From contig NZ_JBJURJ010000008.1 in NCBI RefSeq assembly GCF_046098205.1, positions 186,001 to 250,000 of the forward strand: a DNA stretch of 64,000 bases, read 5' to 3'. The translations under genes were made by a program, and so were the position numbers. Of this stretch, positions 31,424 to 40,713 are shown piece by piece. The notes beneath the pieces were generated by a model that was given only the letters and a program-made list of their open reading frames with translations, was not told where the DNA came from and searched no databases. The stretch comes from Paenibacillus_AR mesotrionivorans (GTDB lineage Bacteria > Bacillota > Bacilli > Paenibacillales > NBRC-103111). How positions within the stretch are numbered: the first letter of the stretch is position 1; each line of letters opens with the position of its first letter.

Positions 31424-32341
31424 ATGCCGCAAAAAGAGTCCGGATTAACTGCCCTTATCGCCGCTTTTGGGCGGGCGTATCACAGTCAGTATGATTCTCC
31501 GAAGATCTTCGATGACTTCCTTGCCAAGGAGCTGATCTCCCCGGAGGAGTTCGCCCAGATCAGCGGTCACATGGTTCAGGGTTTTTCCTTTTTCTGCAAG
31601 GAAACAGATCAGTCGGTTCATGATACCCCGGAGCAAAAATTACAATGGATCACCCAGGTTCACCTCTCCCCCACTCCTCTGGCGCGTGCTGCCTATTGTG
31701 AGGGCGTTCTGCTTCATGAGCTCGTGTTGGGTGTTAACCAGTATGTTATTCTAGGCGCGGGACTGGATACCTTCTCCTTCCGGCATCCGGAGCTGAAGGA
31801 TAGCTTGGACATTTTCGAGTTGGACCTTCCAACCGCACAGGATTTCAAGAAACAAAGGCTGTCCCGCGCAGAGCTCACCGCTCCTGCCAATCGGCATTGG
31901 GTTCCTGCTGATTTTACCGGTGCTGCTTTCTATCCGGCGCTGCTGGCGGAAGGGTTTAACCCTAGCCGTCAAACCTTTTTCAGTCTGTTGGGCGTATCCT
32001 ATTATCTAACGAAGGCGGATATGAAGGGGCTGCTCCAGCAATTGTTCGCCGACGCTCCGGCAGGCAGCTCCATTGTTTTCGATTATGCGGATGAAGCCCT
32101 CTTCGACACAAAAGGCAAATCCAACCGGGTAGAGAACATGGTTCATATGGCGGCTACTGCCGGCGAGCCGATGAAGGCTTGTTATGCCTATGAGGAATTG
32201 GAGAAGCTGCTGGAGGAGGCGGGGCTGCATATTTACGAGCATCTGTCCCCTGCTGCCATCCAGGAGCGATACTTCGCCAACCGGACGGACGAGCTGTCCG
32301 CCTTCGAAACCATCCACTATATCCATGCGGTGAAACGCTAA
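31424..32341 (+). CDS. Class I SAM-dependent methyltransferase, leucine carboxyl methyltransferase (LCM/PPM1-like) family
   Basis: A 305-residue enzyme of the family that includes polyketide O-methyltransferases and TIGR00027-type proteins. The SAM-binding motif I appears as QYVILGAGLDTFSFR (about residues 105-119), followed by motif II IFELDLPTAQDFKKQR. The N-terminal ALIAAFGRAYHSQYDSPKIF helix is typical of the family, and the motif FFSLLGVSYYLT precedes the third motif region. The substrate is unknown. The unusually strong promoter with an overlapping palindrome suggests tight repression with high induced expression. The gene may be linked to the next hydrolase, although 123 bp separate them and a weak T-rich hairpin (32373-32402) lies between. 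Confidence 0.85.
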   Translation: MPQKESGLTALIAAFGRAYHSQYDSPKIFDDFLAKELISPEEFAQISGHMVQGFSFFCKETDQSVHDTPEQKLQWITQVHLSPTPLARAAYCEGVLLHELVLGVNQYVILGAGLDTFSFRHPELKDSLDIFELDLPTAQDFKKQRLSRAELTAPANRHWVPADFTGAAFYPALLAEGFNPSRQTFFSLLGVSYYLTKADMKGLLQQLFADAPAGSSIVFDYADEALFDTKGKSNRVENMVHMAATAGEPMKACYAYEELEKLLEEAGLHIYEHLSPAAIQERYFANRTDELSAFETIHYIHAVKR

Positions 32342-32372
32342 AACTCCCCCAGAAGTGACGAGATGATTCCCC

Positions 32373-32402
32373 GGGTACAGGGAAAACCCTCTTTTCTTTT
32401 TT
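32373..32402 (+). terminator. Weak terminator-like hairpin after the methyltransferase gene
   Basis: GGGT (32373-32376) and ACCC (32386-32389), or AGGG/CCCT inside it, form a short stem followed by a T-rich run CTTTTCTTTTTTT. The stem is short, so termination may be incomplete. Confidence 0.45.
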
Positions 32403-32464
32403 TCCTGGTTATGGTAATGTTGTAGGAACATTAGTTCTTACGGGATGCGAAGGAGAGTCCGGAC

Positions 32465-33277
32465 ATGCCTTATTGTCAAACACCTCAAGCGGAAATGTAT
32501 TATGAGGAAATTGGAGAAGGACGCCCCATTATGCTGATACACGGCTACGGCGTGGACCATCAGATCATGAAGGGCTGCATGGAGCCTGTGTTCTTACAAC
32601 GGAGCGGGTGGCGGAGAATCTATCTGGATCTGCCGGGTATGGGTTTAACCCGCAATTATAATACAATCACCGATTCCGACGGCATGCTTGATGCGGTACT
32701 GGCGACGGTGGACCAACTGCTGCCGGGGGAACGCTACTGCGTAGCCGGACAATCCTATGGCGGTTACATCGCCAGAGGTATGGTCCAGAAACGTCCGGAT
32801 CAAATAGACGGAGTTGCACTGATTTGCCCGATGATCGTCCCTCAATTTGCCGAGCGGGATTTTCCTAAGCACCAGGTGCTGCGCCAGGATGAGGCCTTTG
32901 TCCGGGCACAAGGTGGAAAAGATTTCGATGAATACTGCCAGATGGGAGCTGTGCTGAATGCTTACACGTGGCAGCGGTATATGGAGGATATTGTACCGGG
33001 ATGCCGGTTGAGTGACGGAGCGTTTCTTGAACGGGTGAAAACCCGCTACGGTTATACGTTCCCGCTGGAGACATCCCCCTTCAATAAGCCGGGACTGCTC
33101 CTGACCGGCCGCCAGGACACCTCTACAGGTTACCGGGATGCCTGGCCTGTATTAGAGCAGTATCCGCGGACGACCTTCGCAGCCTTGGATACAGCCGGCC
33201 ATAATCTGCAGGTTGAACAGCCGGTGCTGTTCAATGCCTTGATCCAGGAATGGCTGGATCGGGTGGAGTTGGATTGA
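32465..33277 (+). CDS. Alpha/beta hydrolase
   Basis: A 270-residue alpha/beta-hydrolase fold protein. The oxyanion region is IMLIHGYGVDHQIM (about 21-34), the nucleophile elbow GQSYGG has Ser at about 98, the acidic residue region is GLLLTGRQDTSTGYRD and the catalytic His is in LDTAGHNLQVEQ near the C-terminus. Substrate unknown; the family covers esterases, lipases and haloperoxidase-like enzymes. It starts at ATG 32465 behind AAGGAGAG. Confidence 0.87.
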   Translation: MPYCQTPQAEMYYEEIGEGRPIMLIHGYGVDHQIMKGCMEPVFLQRSGWRRIYLDLPGMGLTRNYNTITDSDGMLDAVLATVDQLLPGERYCVAGQSYGGYIARGMVQKRPDQIDGVALICPMIVPQFAERDFPKHQVLRQDEAFVRAQGGKDFDEYCQMGAVLNAYTWQRYMEDIVPGCRLSDGAFLERVKTRYGYTFPLETSPFNKPGLLLTGRQDTSTGYRDAWPVLEQYPRTTFAALDTAGHNLQVEQPVLFNALIQEWLDRVELD

Positions 33278-33367
33278 TCCGTGACCGATGAATTCCCGGA
33301 TCGGCTTTCGTCTAAATAAACGAAGTGATCAATGAAAACAAACTAATTGACGACGAGGTGTTTAAAA

Positions 33368-33784
33368 ATGGCATTAATGTCCACATTCACGAGCATCAAT
33401 CTGCCTGTAACCAACGTAGAACAATCCAAGGCGTTCTTCACCGGACTCGGATTCGAGCTCAACCCGCAATTCCCCGACAACGAGAATTCGGCAGCCATCG
33501 TAATCGGTGACAACCTGCAGGTCATGCTGATCAATCAAGCATTCTTTAATACGCTTACGGAGAAGGAATCCGTCGATACGAGCAAGTATGCACAGATGAC
33601 GATCGCATTGGCCTTCGAGAGCCGGGAAAAGGTCGATGAAATCGTGAATACCGCGGTCTCCTTGGGCGGGAAATTGCACGCTGAACCGGAAGACTATGGA
33701 TCCATGTATCATTGGGGCTTCGTGGACTTGGACGGCCATCTGTGGGCCATTAACTTCATGAACATGGATGCGGCACAAGATTAA
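33368..33784 (+). CDS. VOC-superfamily (glyoxalase/bleomycin resistance-like) protein
   Basis: A 138-residue protein with the paired beta-alpha-beta-beta-beta modules of the vicinal oxygen chelate fold. The N-terminal TSINLPVTNVEQSKAFFTGL and GFELNPQFPDNENSA, and the C-terminal MYHWGFVDLDGHLWAINFM, resemble the 'YwkD/lactoylglutathione lyase-like' group. Metal binding is uncertain. Start ATG 33368 behind GAGGTG; upstream ATG codons lack a ribosome binding site. Confidence 0.85.
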   Translation: MALMSTFTSINLPVTNVEQSKAFFTGLGFELNPQFPDNENSAAIVIGDNLQVMLINQAFFNTLTEKESVDTSKYAQMTIALAFESREKVDEIVNTAVSLGGKLHAEPEDYGSMYHWGFVDLDGHLWAINFMNMDAAQD

Positions 33785-33816
33785 GGATAAACAAAGAATA
33801 CTATATGGAAATTAAC

Positions 33817-33842
33817 AGAGCCGCGTGGATGCGGCTCTTGTT
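33817..33842 (+). terminator. Terminator after the VOC gene
   Basis: A perfect 8-bp inverted repeat, AGAGCCGC (33817-33824) and GCGGCTCT (33831-33838), is followed by a short T-rich stretch (TGTTCTGT). It lies 33 bp past the stop codon. Confidence 0.75.
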
Positions 33843-33905
33843 CTGTCACCTTGGATTTTATTTTGACTCTTACTTCTACCGAAATGACATGTCAAAAGGG
33901 GATGC

Positions 33906-34379
33906 ATGGCCATCGTAAGAAAATCTATACTTATCTTTAGTGTGGCATTGTTTATCGTAGGGTGTTCACAAACAAATGAACCGCAGGTAAGTACCAACAA
34001 TCAAACCGGTTCTTGGAATATTACATTTATTGATAGTCTTACCGGCCAGGAAGTTCCTGAAGGAAAAATCATTATTAACGAAACAAAGCAAGCTTTTGAA
34101 ATCCGGGAAGGGTCACACAGTGTTTCTTTACCTGACATAGCTTCTCTGCATTCCAACGGAGAATTTCAAATGGGTTATACCGTCCTTTCATATGCAAAAG
34201 GGTATCTCCCCCGCATCGACCATAATCTGCTTATCAACAGCAACGACACTGTCGCCCTTCAGTTGGAATTGCAACGAATAGGAGGGAATGAAGCTTTTAC
34301 AGAATTCTTTCATCCCAGTTCCATGAATGCTGCCACGGATTTTATTAACCATTACCTTGGAAGCATACCCTATGAATAA
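33906..34379 (+). CDS. Putative lipoprotein of unknown function
   Basis: A 157-residue protein with a lipoprotein signal (RKSILIFSVALFIVGC, lipobox Cys at about 20) and a short polar linker, then a compact domain rich in beta-strands (SWNITFIDSLTGQEVPEGKI, FQMGYTVLSYAKGYLPRIDH). No family was recognised; the N-terminal part of the domain resembles a carboxypeptidase-regulatory-like/PEGA-type beta-sandwich, which is only a suggestion. It has a GGGG-type ribosome binding site and lower GC than neighbouring genes, which may mean recent acquisition. Confidence 0.6.
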   Translation: MAIVRKSILIFSVALFIVGCSQTNEPQVSTNNQTGSWNITFIDSLTGQEVPEGKIIINETKQAFEIREGSHSVSLPDIASLHSNGEFQMGYTVLSYAKGYLPRIDHNLLINSNDTVALQLELQRIGGNEAFTEFFHPSSMNAATDFINHYLGSIPYE

Positions 34380-34387
34380 AATTCAAA

Positions 34388-34432
34388 AAAGACAGCCACG
34401 CCCCCAACCGGAGCCGTGACTATCTTTTTCTT
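34388..34432 (-). terminator. Terminator after the LplA-like gene
   Basis: On the minus strand an imperfect stem (AGATAGTCACGG side with CGTGGCTGTCT) with a loop of GC-rich bases is followed by TTTTTTG. The opposite strand ends in CTTTTTCTT, so it may serve the convergent lipoprotein gene too. Confidence 0.7.
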
Positions 34433-34446
34433 CCATCCTGCCGTTT

Positions 34447-36096
34447 TTACCTGAACTGATTGGCGTCAATGGCCTTTTGCTTTTCATTCAGGATTTCCTG
34501 GTAACCTGCATCCAGGAACTTCTTCTTGGCGTCCGCATATTGCTTGTCGAACTGGTCCGCCGGGGACATGACAATCTTCAGATAGAGCTCCTGGAAGAGG
34601 GCGTTCAGGTCGGCCTTGTGCTCACTGACCTTTTTCAGCACCACAGTGAACAATGGGTCGGGGATACGGTATTGCTCGCCGTCCTTCCAGTTTTTCAGCA
34701 GCTGGTCGGTTAAACCCTCCTGACCTGCCACCGTCCAGTTGATCCGGTTTGCCTTGTCCGTCAGCTCCGGAGTGGAGAATTCGGCAATTTCGGTAACCAA
34801 AGCCCAATAGTCCTTGTTGTTGTTATTGGACAGCTTGGATTCACCCTTAAAATCGGGGGTTTTCTTCGGCAGACCGTTGGCGTCCAGCGTATAGTTTTGG
34901 CCTTCCACCCCATTCTGCAGGAAGAACAAATTCTTGGGCTGGCTCAGCCATTCCAGGTACAGCCAAACTGCCACCCGCTCCTGCTCGGAGGACTTGTGGT
35001 TAATGCCCATGATCAGGCCAAAGGGCCAATCCGCACGGCCCGGTGCCTTGCCTCCCTTCGGGATTCCCGCTTCCGGCGGAACAACAGCGAAGGTTGCTCC
35101 CGGATTATTCTTTAGTGTGGCATTGAAAACATCGGAATTGCTAGTGAGATAAAGCCCGTAGGTCCCGGTTTTGCCTGCAACAAACTCCGCCTTCAGCTTG
35201 TTGTCATCATCCCGCAGGTAAAATTCCTTGTCAATAAGCCCGTTGGTATATTGATAGTTCAGGTTCTTCAGCCACGCTTCCGTTGCCGGAGAGGTGAAGT
35301 CAGCTACTGCCAGGTCTGAATACAGGGCGTGCTTCTTGGCGTCTACGGGCCACTCGCGGAATGCAAAGCTGTAGTTGAAATTGTTCCGCGTCAAACCTGC
35401 TCCACCAACACCCAGCCCGGCCTGCTTCCATTTGGCCAGCATCTCATTGTATTTCTCCAGAGAGGTAAGATCCTCTACCTTCATACCGACCTTCTCCACC
35501 CAATCCTTGCGGATAATGCCTACCCAGTTGCTGTAGTTGGGGCGCTTGGCGAACACGAACATATTTTTCTTATCTACATTGCCGTACTGCTCGATGGTTT
35601 TGCTCATGCTTTTCCAATAGGTCGGGGCATACTTCTGAATTTCGTCCAGCTTAAGGGGCTGCAGGACTTCTTCTCCGTAATAGGTCAACGCTTGAGGCAT
35701 ATCATAGTGGAAAATAATATCCGGCGCCTTGGCGGCAGAGAGCAGCTGTTCGAAATCCCGGACCTCATTGGTTCTGGATATCGGCACAAAATTCACTTTC
35801 ACATTATGCTTCTCCCCGAATTCCTTCTGGACCCAACGGGTGTAATAGTTGTCCGCTACATTCCAGCCCTCGAATGCCCGGTCATATACCGGGATATCCA
35901 GGGTAACCGTCTGAGCAAACTTGTTGTTTGCATCCAAAATCCCTGTGCTGGCAGGTGCGCTTGCGCCGGGACTGGCAGTGCTTGCTGCTGCGGAGGGTGA
36001 TGCTGCACTTCCGTTGTCCTTCTCATTACAGCCGGCCAATAAGCCCGCACTGACCGCTCCTGCCAGCAGTACGGGTACCCATTTCATTTTGCTCAT
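34447..36096 (-). CDS. Extracellular solute-binding lipoprotein, LplA type
   Basis: A 549-residue lipoprotein: KWVPVLLAGAVSAGLLAGC with lipobox Cys at about 22, followed by an Ala/Ser/Pro linker (28-52) and a large family-1 binding fold (YTRWVQKEFGEKHNVKVNFV, DFEQLLSAAKAPDIIFHYDM). Size and N-terminal form match the LplA/YtcQ-type proteins that work with LplB and LplC permeases for oligosaccharide uptake in Bacillus/Paenibacillus. Start ATG 36096, behind GGGGGAG. The neighbouring permeases are encoded directly upstream on the same strand (gap 47 bp), and an AraC-type membrane regulator lies further upstream. Ligand unknown. Confidence 0.85.
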   Translation of the reverse strand: MSKMKWVPVLLAGAVSAGLLAGCNEKDNGSAASPSAAASTASPGASAPASTGILDANNKFAQTVTLDIPVYDRAFEGWNVADNYYTRWVQKEFGEKHNVKVNFVPISRTNEVRDFEQLLSAAKAPDIIFHYDMPQALTYYGEEVLQPLKLDEIQKYAPTYWKSMSKTIEQYGNVDKKNMFVFAKRPNYSNWVGIIRKDWVEKVGMKVEDLTSLEKYNEMLAKWKQAGLGVGGAGLTRNNFNYSFAFREWPVDAKKHALYSDLAVADFTSPATEAWLKNLNYQYTNGLIDKEFYLRDDDNKLKAEFVAGKTGTYGLYLTSNSDVFNATLKNNPGATFAVVPPEAGIPKGGKAPGRADWPFGLIMGINHKSSEQERVAVWLYLEWLSQPKNLFFLQNGVEGQNYTLDANGLPKKTPDFKGESKLSNNNNKDYWALVTEIAEFSTPELTDKANRINWTVAGQEGLTDQLLKNWKDGEQYRIPDPLFTVVLKKVSEHKADLNALFQELYLKIVMSPADQFDKQYADAKKKFLDAGYQEILNEKQKAIDANQFR

Positions 36097-36143
36097 TGAA
36101 TCTCCCCCATAATCAATTGTTTGTATGGACCTGGGTGGCAAGG

Positions 36144-37043
36144 TTATTCCTTGACCGCCCCTAGCATGGACCCTTTCACAAAATACTTCTGGATAAACGG
36201 ATATACACACACAATCGGCAGTGTGGCAAATACCACAACCGAAGCCTTCAACACCTCGGGATTGCTGAGCTGTACATTCACCGCCTCCAGCTGGAAGCTT
36301 TCTGAGGCCTGGATGACCAGATAATACAGCTTGAGCTGCAGCGGACGCAAGTCGGTATTATGCTTAATGTAGAACAGGGCATCCCCATACGCATTCCAGC
36401 GCCACACCGCATAATACAGAGACAAGGTGGCCAATATGGGCTTGCACAAGGGAAGAACAATATTGAACAGAATCCGGAAATGACCGGCTCCGTCAATCCG
36501 GGCAGATTCCTCCAAGCTGGCGGGGATGCTGCTCATAATGGAGCTTTTCATAATCAGAAGATTAAACGCGCTGAAGGACACCGGCAATATCAGGGACCAA
36601 ATGGTATCCAGCATGCCCAGATTGTTCATCAGCATGTAGTCGGGAATAATTCCCCCGTGGAAGTACATGGTGAAGATAAAAAGGAAGGTAAACACGGTCC
36701 TGCCCTTCAGCTGTCTCCGGGATAAGGGATATGCCGCACATATGGTGATGATCATCCCAATTACGGTATATACGACCGTCACCAGCACCGAAATATAAAG
36801 CGACCGGAGGATACTGGCATCGGCGAATATCTTCTCGTAGGCTCCCAAGGTGAAGCCGGCAGGCCACAGATATACTTTGTTAGCGATTACATAAGCATCT
36901 TCACTAAGCGATTTGGCTACAACATGCAGAAATGGCAGCGTGCACACCAGAGAAGCGAGAATCAGCACCAGGTGGATCAGCACATCCCAAATGTCGAAGC
37001 GGTGTCTGCGTTTTACGGCGAAGATGCCGGCAGATGGTTTCAT
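36144..37043 (-). CDS. Carbohydrate ABC transporter permease, LplC type
   Basis: A 299-residue inner-membrane permease with six hydrophobic segments. The N-terminal FDIWDVLIHLVLILASLVCT and the EAA loop SIPASLEESARIDGAGHFRI are typical, and the C-terminal FVKGSMLGAVKE ends the LplC/YtcP family. It starts at ATG 37043 behind AAGGAGG, 14 bp after the LplB-type gene. No ATP-binding subunit is encoded here; a shared ATPase is presumed. Confidence 0.9.
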   Translation of the reverse strand: MKPSAGIFAVKRRHRFDIWDVLIHLVLILASLVCTLPFLHVVAKSLSEDAYVIANKVYLWPAGFTLGAYEKIFADASILRSLYISVLVTVVYTVIGMIITICAAYPLSRRQLKGRTVFTFLFIFTMYFHGGIIPDYMLMNNLGMLDTIWSLILPVSFSAFNLLIMKSSIMSSIPASLEESARIDGAGHFRILFNIVLPLCKPILATLSLYYAVWRWNAYGDALFYIKHNTDLRPLQLKLYYLVIQASESFQLEAVNVQLSNPEVLKASVVVFATLPIVCVYPFIQKYFVKGSMLGAVKE

Positions 37044-37057
37044 GGTACGCCTCCTTG

Positions 37058-38026
37058 CTAAATCAATCCGTCCTCACCCAGCTTCTTCGCAATCCGGTCT
37101 GCCGTCAGAACGAGGATCAGGCCAATGACGGATTGAAATAACCCCAATGCCGTAGCGCGGCTGAAATTGCCGCTTTCAATCCCCCAACGGTACACCAATA
37201 CCGGAATGGTTGTGGTGAATTCGGTCGTTGCCTTGTTCTGCAGCCCCATAATCCGTTCGAAGGAGCCTCCCATTACACCTCCCATGCTGAGAATGAGCAA
37301 GGTCACAATGGTCATCCGAATAGAGGGAAGCGTCACATTCCACATTTTGCGGAACCGCCCTGCTCCATCCACGATGGCGGCCTCATACAACTCCGGATTA
37401 ATGGCGCTCATGGCGGCGAGGTACAGAATCGTGCCCCAGCCCATGCTTTGCCACACCCCAATCGCCAAGTAGCTGATCAGCCAGTTCATATCCTCCTGTA
37501 AAAACGGGATTCGTGTGCCTCCCAGCAGTTCAATCACATTGTTTACCATACCGCTGCCTTCGCTTAGCAGCTGGTATGCGATCGCCCCGATAATAACCCA
37601 GGACAAGAAGTGCGGCAGATAAAGCAGGGTTTGATTGATCCGTTTGAAAATCAAATTCTTGACCTCATTAATGAGAAGCGCCAGTATGATGGGCATAGTG
37701 AAGCTGAAGATCAGGTCCAAGATATTCAAAAGCAGCGTATTCCGGACCGCTCTTCCAAAATCCGGCTTGGCGAAGATATCTTTAAACACCTGGAGGCCAA
37801 CCCAGTCGCTCCCCCAAAAGCCTCTTGCCACCTTATAGTCCTTAAAGGCAATGGTTAGCCCAAACATGGAGGCGTACTTAAATACAAGAACCATCATCAA
37901 AGGAAGCAGCAGCAGAACATACAGCTCCCAATCCCGGCGGAGATAATGGAATACTCCGTATTTTCGTCTTCTGGATAAAGATAAAGCGGTTTCATTATTG
38001 GGATGAGAAGCAGCCGTTCCTTTCAC
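37058..38026 (-). CDS. Carbohydrate ABC transporter permease, LplB type
   Basis: A 322-residue permease with six membrane segments. It shows the LplB N-terminal pattern (WELYVLLLLPLMMVLVFKYA, SMFGLTIAFKDYKVARGFWG) and an EAA loop (INPELYEAAIVDGAGRFRKM). It begins at GTG 38026 behind GGAGGTG. It is the first gene of the importer unit, with a candidate -10 and a long inverted repeat upstream (38096-38171). Confidence 0.9.
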   Translation of the reverse strand: MKGTAASHPNNETALSLSRRRKYGVFHYLRRDWELYVLLLLPLMMVLVFKYASMFGLTIAFKDYKVARGFWGSDWVGLQVFKDIFAKPDFGRAVRNTLLLNILDLIFSFTMPIILALLINEVKNLIFKRINQTLLYLPHFLSWVIIGAIAYQLLSEGSGMVNNVIELLGGTRIPFLQEDMNWLISYLAIGVWQSMGWGTILYLAAMSAINPELYEAAIVDGAGRFRKMWNVTLPSIRMTIVTLLILSMGGVMGGSFERIMGLQNKATTEFTTTIPVLVYRWGIESGNFSRATALGLFQSVIGLILVLTADRIAKKLGEDGLI

Positions 38027-38095
38027 AGTTTCACCTCCTTCCGGGATAGCCCCATCATAACGTCCCCTGGGCTTTTCCGTAAATCATGAGGTTTG

Positions 38096-38171
38096 ATTAT
38101 ACCCGTCATTTTTGATAACGCTATCATAAACTGCTTCTCCATTCACCCCTCCATGATCAAAAATGACGGGT
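38096..38171 (-). promoter_or_regulatory. 16-bp inverted repeat with TATAAT upstream of lplB
   Basis: ACCCGTCATTTTTGAT (38101-38116) and its perfect reverse complement (38156-38171) flank 39 bp. A TATAAT (38096-38101 on the minus strand) abuts the proximal arm, with no normal -35. This looks like an activator or repressor binding site pair for the importer promoter; the AraC-type regulator encoded next door is the likely partner. Confidence 0.55.
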
Positions 38172-38182
38172 AGGAGCAAAAG

Positions 38183-38224
38183 TAAGCTGTCTGCCCCAGC
38201 TTTTGCACCGGAGCAGACAGCTTA
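38183..38224 (-). terminator. Terminator after the AraC-type regulator gene
   Basis: Perfect 12-bp arms TAAGCTGTCTGC (38183-38194) and GCAGACAGCTTA (38213-38224), followed on the minus strand by CTTTTGCT. It separates the regulator from the importer unit. Confidence 0.75.
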
Positions 38225-38250
38225 TAAGATACGGGTATGTCAGTCCTTCC

Positions 38251-40527
38251 TCACATTTCTAGCGGACGGGATTTCCCCGCTTTATAGCTGCTGGGAGGCA
38301 TTCCCTCAAATTTGCGAAAGAACCGGTTGAAGCTTTGGGTATTCATGTATCCAACCTCCAGCGCAATCTGCGAAATACACAGATTGGATTCAAGCAGCAG
38401 CCTCTTAGCGTGCTCGATCCGCAATTGGTTCAAATAATCGATCAAGCTCATACCTGTCATCTCGAAGGCAATCTTGCGCATATAGGAATAGCTGATACCG
38501 ATTTCCTTGGCCATATCCTCGAACACAATATCCTCCCGGTAATGCTCATTCAAATATTGGATCATCCGCTCGCCGTAATTGGCGGCTTCCCCCGGCGTAC
38601 GGTTCAGCTGCTGCACAATGTCGCTGTAGAACCGGTGCAGATATTTATCCAGTTCATCCAGCGTATCAATAGAAGCGAGGGCTGCATACACATTGCCCCG
38701 TCCCACAAAAATCCGGGCGGTATTCACGTAATTTTCCCGCAGATGCTTGATGGTCACCCCTGTCAGCTGATGATAAATAAACAGGATATTGTCGTAGGAA
38801 ATATAATCCGCAGAACGGATTTCGGTGCTGATCACGTCCAATTCCTTAATGATATTGTCCAACTGCCCGTTATCCAGGAAATTCAGAATCCGGCGTTCAC
38901 TGTTAGCGGGATAAATATAGCGTTTTTCGAAGCCTTCCTGCTCCCTCCAGTAGTGAATGCCACCGCTTCCCGCTATCATCCTGTGCTTGATGCCCTCCAT
39001 GGCCTCAATGAAGCAATCCGCCACCCGGTCGCTGGATTGCGTCTGGCTGCTCACCCCGATCGTTACCGACTGGCACAGAATCCTGCCTGCTTGGTCCCGG
39101 ATCTCCATCAGGGCAGCGTCAAGCCCGGTGCTTTCGCTTTCATACTCCTGCCGGGAGTAGTTAACCACAATGGCGAAGCAGCCGTTCCCCTGATATACAC
39201 AACGGCTATGCACCTCCGGCGGGAACAGGGCTTCACAAAAAGCAATCAACTCCTGGCGGTGATTATGCCGCTGCTCCGGCTCATTCCCGTTTACATACAC
39301 TCGGTATCCGTCAATGGATATAACCGCCACCAGGAAGTACCGGGAGGGAAACATCACCGCCGCCTGCGGCGTCAATTCCCCTCGGAGCAGATTATGCACG
39401 GCCAGGCTGCGGGCATCCTTTTCCCGTACGTTTAGCAGACCATGAAGCGCTGCCTCCTCCTCCTGCATCCGCTGGAATGCCGCGTTCAGATAAGCCAGCT
39501 CATTCCGGGCTTTTACCCCCGGGTGACCCCGCTTGCGCAAGGTCCGAACCAGCTCCCGCGCGGGTTTGGACAGCCAGGTGGCGAAGAAAACCGTAAACAC
39601 CGTACCTGCAAAAATAATAATCACCGTTAACAGAATGATATTCCTCTGCATGGAATGGGTGGTGCTCAGCAGCTCATTAACGGAGGTAATGTTCACATAC
39701 ATCCAGCCGTAACGCTCAGACCGCGACCAGGTGTACAGCTGCCGGTCATTGTTTTCCTGCCGGAACGCATAACCCTCCATCCGGTTCTTCGCCATTAGTC
39801 CGGCGATATAGGAATCATCCGTTCCGTTGGTCAATAGCAGGCTTTTGTCCTGGCTGGAGACGATAGTCCCATTGCCGTTCATGAACATATAGCGGTGGTC
39901 GCCCCCATTGGAGGCGCGCATATCGTGCTCCATTTGCGTTTCCCGCACATTCACTACAATTGTGCCGCGGGTTGTCGTGGACAGCCGGTTAAGAGGCAGA
40001 ACATAAGACACCACGTGAACGCCGGATTCCAGCTTGCGGGGGTACCAGATCCCCATAATACCGCTGCGTTCCATCAACGCCTCCTTCATCCACTCCATAT
40101 CCTCATACCGCTCCAGGGTGGTAATACCCTTGTCGGTAGAGACCACATAATCCGAATCGCTCAGGTGAAAAAAGGAGGAGTAGATCCCGTCTCCAATCTG
40201 GTTCATGTTCCGCAGATCATTCTGGACCGATAAGGCGTTCACCACATTTTCGTAGCTGGAGTTCATCTCATCGAAGGTCTCGTAGGACCGGATTTTGTCA
40301 AAAATCTGCGTTGCAGCCAGCCGGATCGTATTCTCCGCCATAATGTCCAAGGTATTCTCGTTCAGATTGCGGCTAGCGATTAAACCGGCCAGGGCTGATT
40401 CCGCAATGGCATGCTCCGAGTTCTCCAGAATCTGCGCGCCGCTGTACCAGGTCAGGGTCGCGGTGGGAATCGCCATTACGCAGAACAGAATCAACGCCAA
40501 TTGAAGCATCATGGGAAACCGCTTCAT
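38251..40527 (-). CDS. Membrane-bound AraC-family transcriptional regulator with extracellular sensor domain
   Basis: A 758-residue protein: a membrane helix at the N-terminus (MMLQLALILFCVMAIPTATL), an extracytoplasmic Cache-type sensor (about 35-285), a second helix (NIILLTVIIIFAGTVFTVFF), a middle cytoplasmic region (GGDEF/response-regulator-like remnants), and a C-terminal double helix-turn-helix AraC domain (about 655-750: YREDIVFEDMAKEIGISYSY, RIEHAKRLLLESNLCISQIA, EVGYMNTQSFNRFFRKFEGM). Such proteins sense extracellular sugars and activate adjacent LplABC importers in Paenibacillus. I place the start at ATG 40527 behind GGAGGGG. A cre-like palindrome lies 32 bp upstream. Confidence 0.87.
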   Translation of the reverse strand: MKRFPMMLQLALILFCVMAIPTATLTWYSGAQILENSEHAIAESALAGLIASRNLNENTLDIMAENTIRLAATQIFDKIRSYETFDEMNSSYENVVNALSVQNDLRNMNQIGDGIYSSFFHLSDSDYVVSTDKGITTLERYEDMEWMKEALMERSGIMGIWYPRKLESGVHVVSYVLPLNRLSTTTRGTIVVNVRETQMEHDMRASNGGDHRYMFMNGNGTIVSSQDKSLLLTNGTDDSYIAGLMAKNRMEGYAFRQENNDRQLYTWSRSERYGWMYVNITSVNELLSTTHSMQRNIILLTVIIIFAGTVFTVFFATWLSKPARELVRTLRKRGHPGVKARNELAYLNAAFQRMQEEEAALHGLLNVREKDARSLAVHNLLRGELTPQAAVMFPSRYFLVAVISIDGYRVYVNGNEPEQRHNHRQELIAFCEALFPPEVHSRCVYQGNGCFAIVVNYSRQEYESESTGLDAALMEIRDQAGRILCQSVTIGVSSQTQSSDRVADCFIEAMEGIKHRMIAGSGGIHYWREQEGFEKRYIYPANSERRILNFLDNGQLDNIIKELDVISTEIRSADYISYDNILFIYHQLTGVTIKHLRENYVNTARIFVGRGNVYAALASIDTLDELDKYLHRFYSDIVQQLNRTPGEAANYGERMIQYLNEHYREDIVFEDMAKEIGISYSYMRKIAFEMTGMSLIDYLNQLRIEHAKRLLLESNLCISQIALEVGYMNTQSFNRFFRKFEGMPPSSYKAGKSRPLEM

Positions 40528-40558
40528 AAAGCCCCTCCTATAATCTACACACCCAAAT

Positions 40559-40572
40559 GTTAGCGCTTGCAG
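40559..40572 (-). promoter_or_regulatory. cre-like palindrome upstream of the AraC regulator
   Basis: TGTTAGCGCTTGCA matches the CcpA operator consensus (TGNAANCGNTNNCA type) at nearly all positions and sits about 32 bp before the start codon. Catabolite repression of the regulator, hence of the importer, is inferred. Confidence 0.4.
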
Positions 40573-40713
40573 GTTGCTGCATCTATATAATTCGCTTTCC
40601 TGGGGCAGAGTCCTTTTTGGTGGATGTAAAAAATAGAGGCTCCGTTCATCCGGCATGATGCCAGTGACTAAGTATGATAGAATCGAAATAAAACTGACTT
40701 TGGGAGGGAATCC

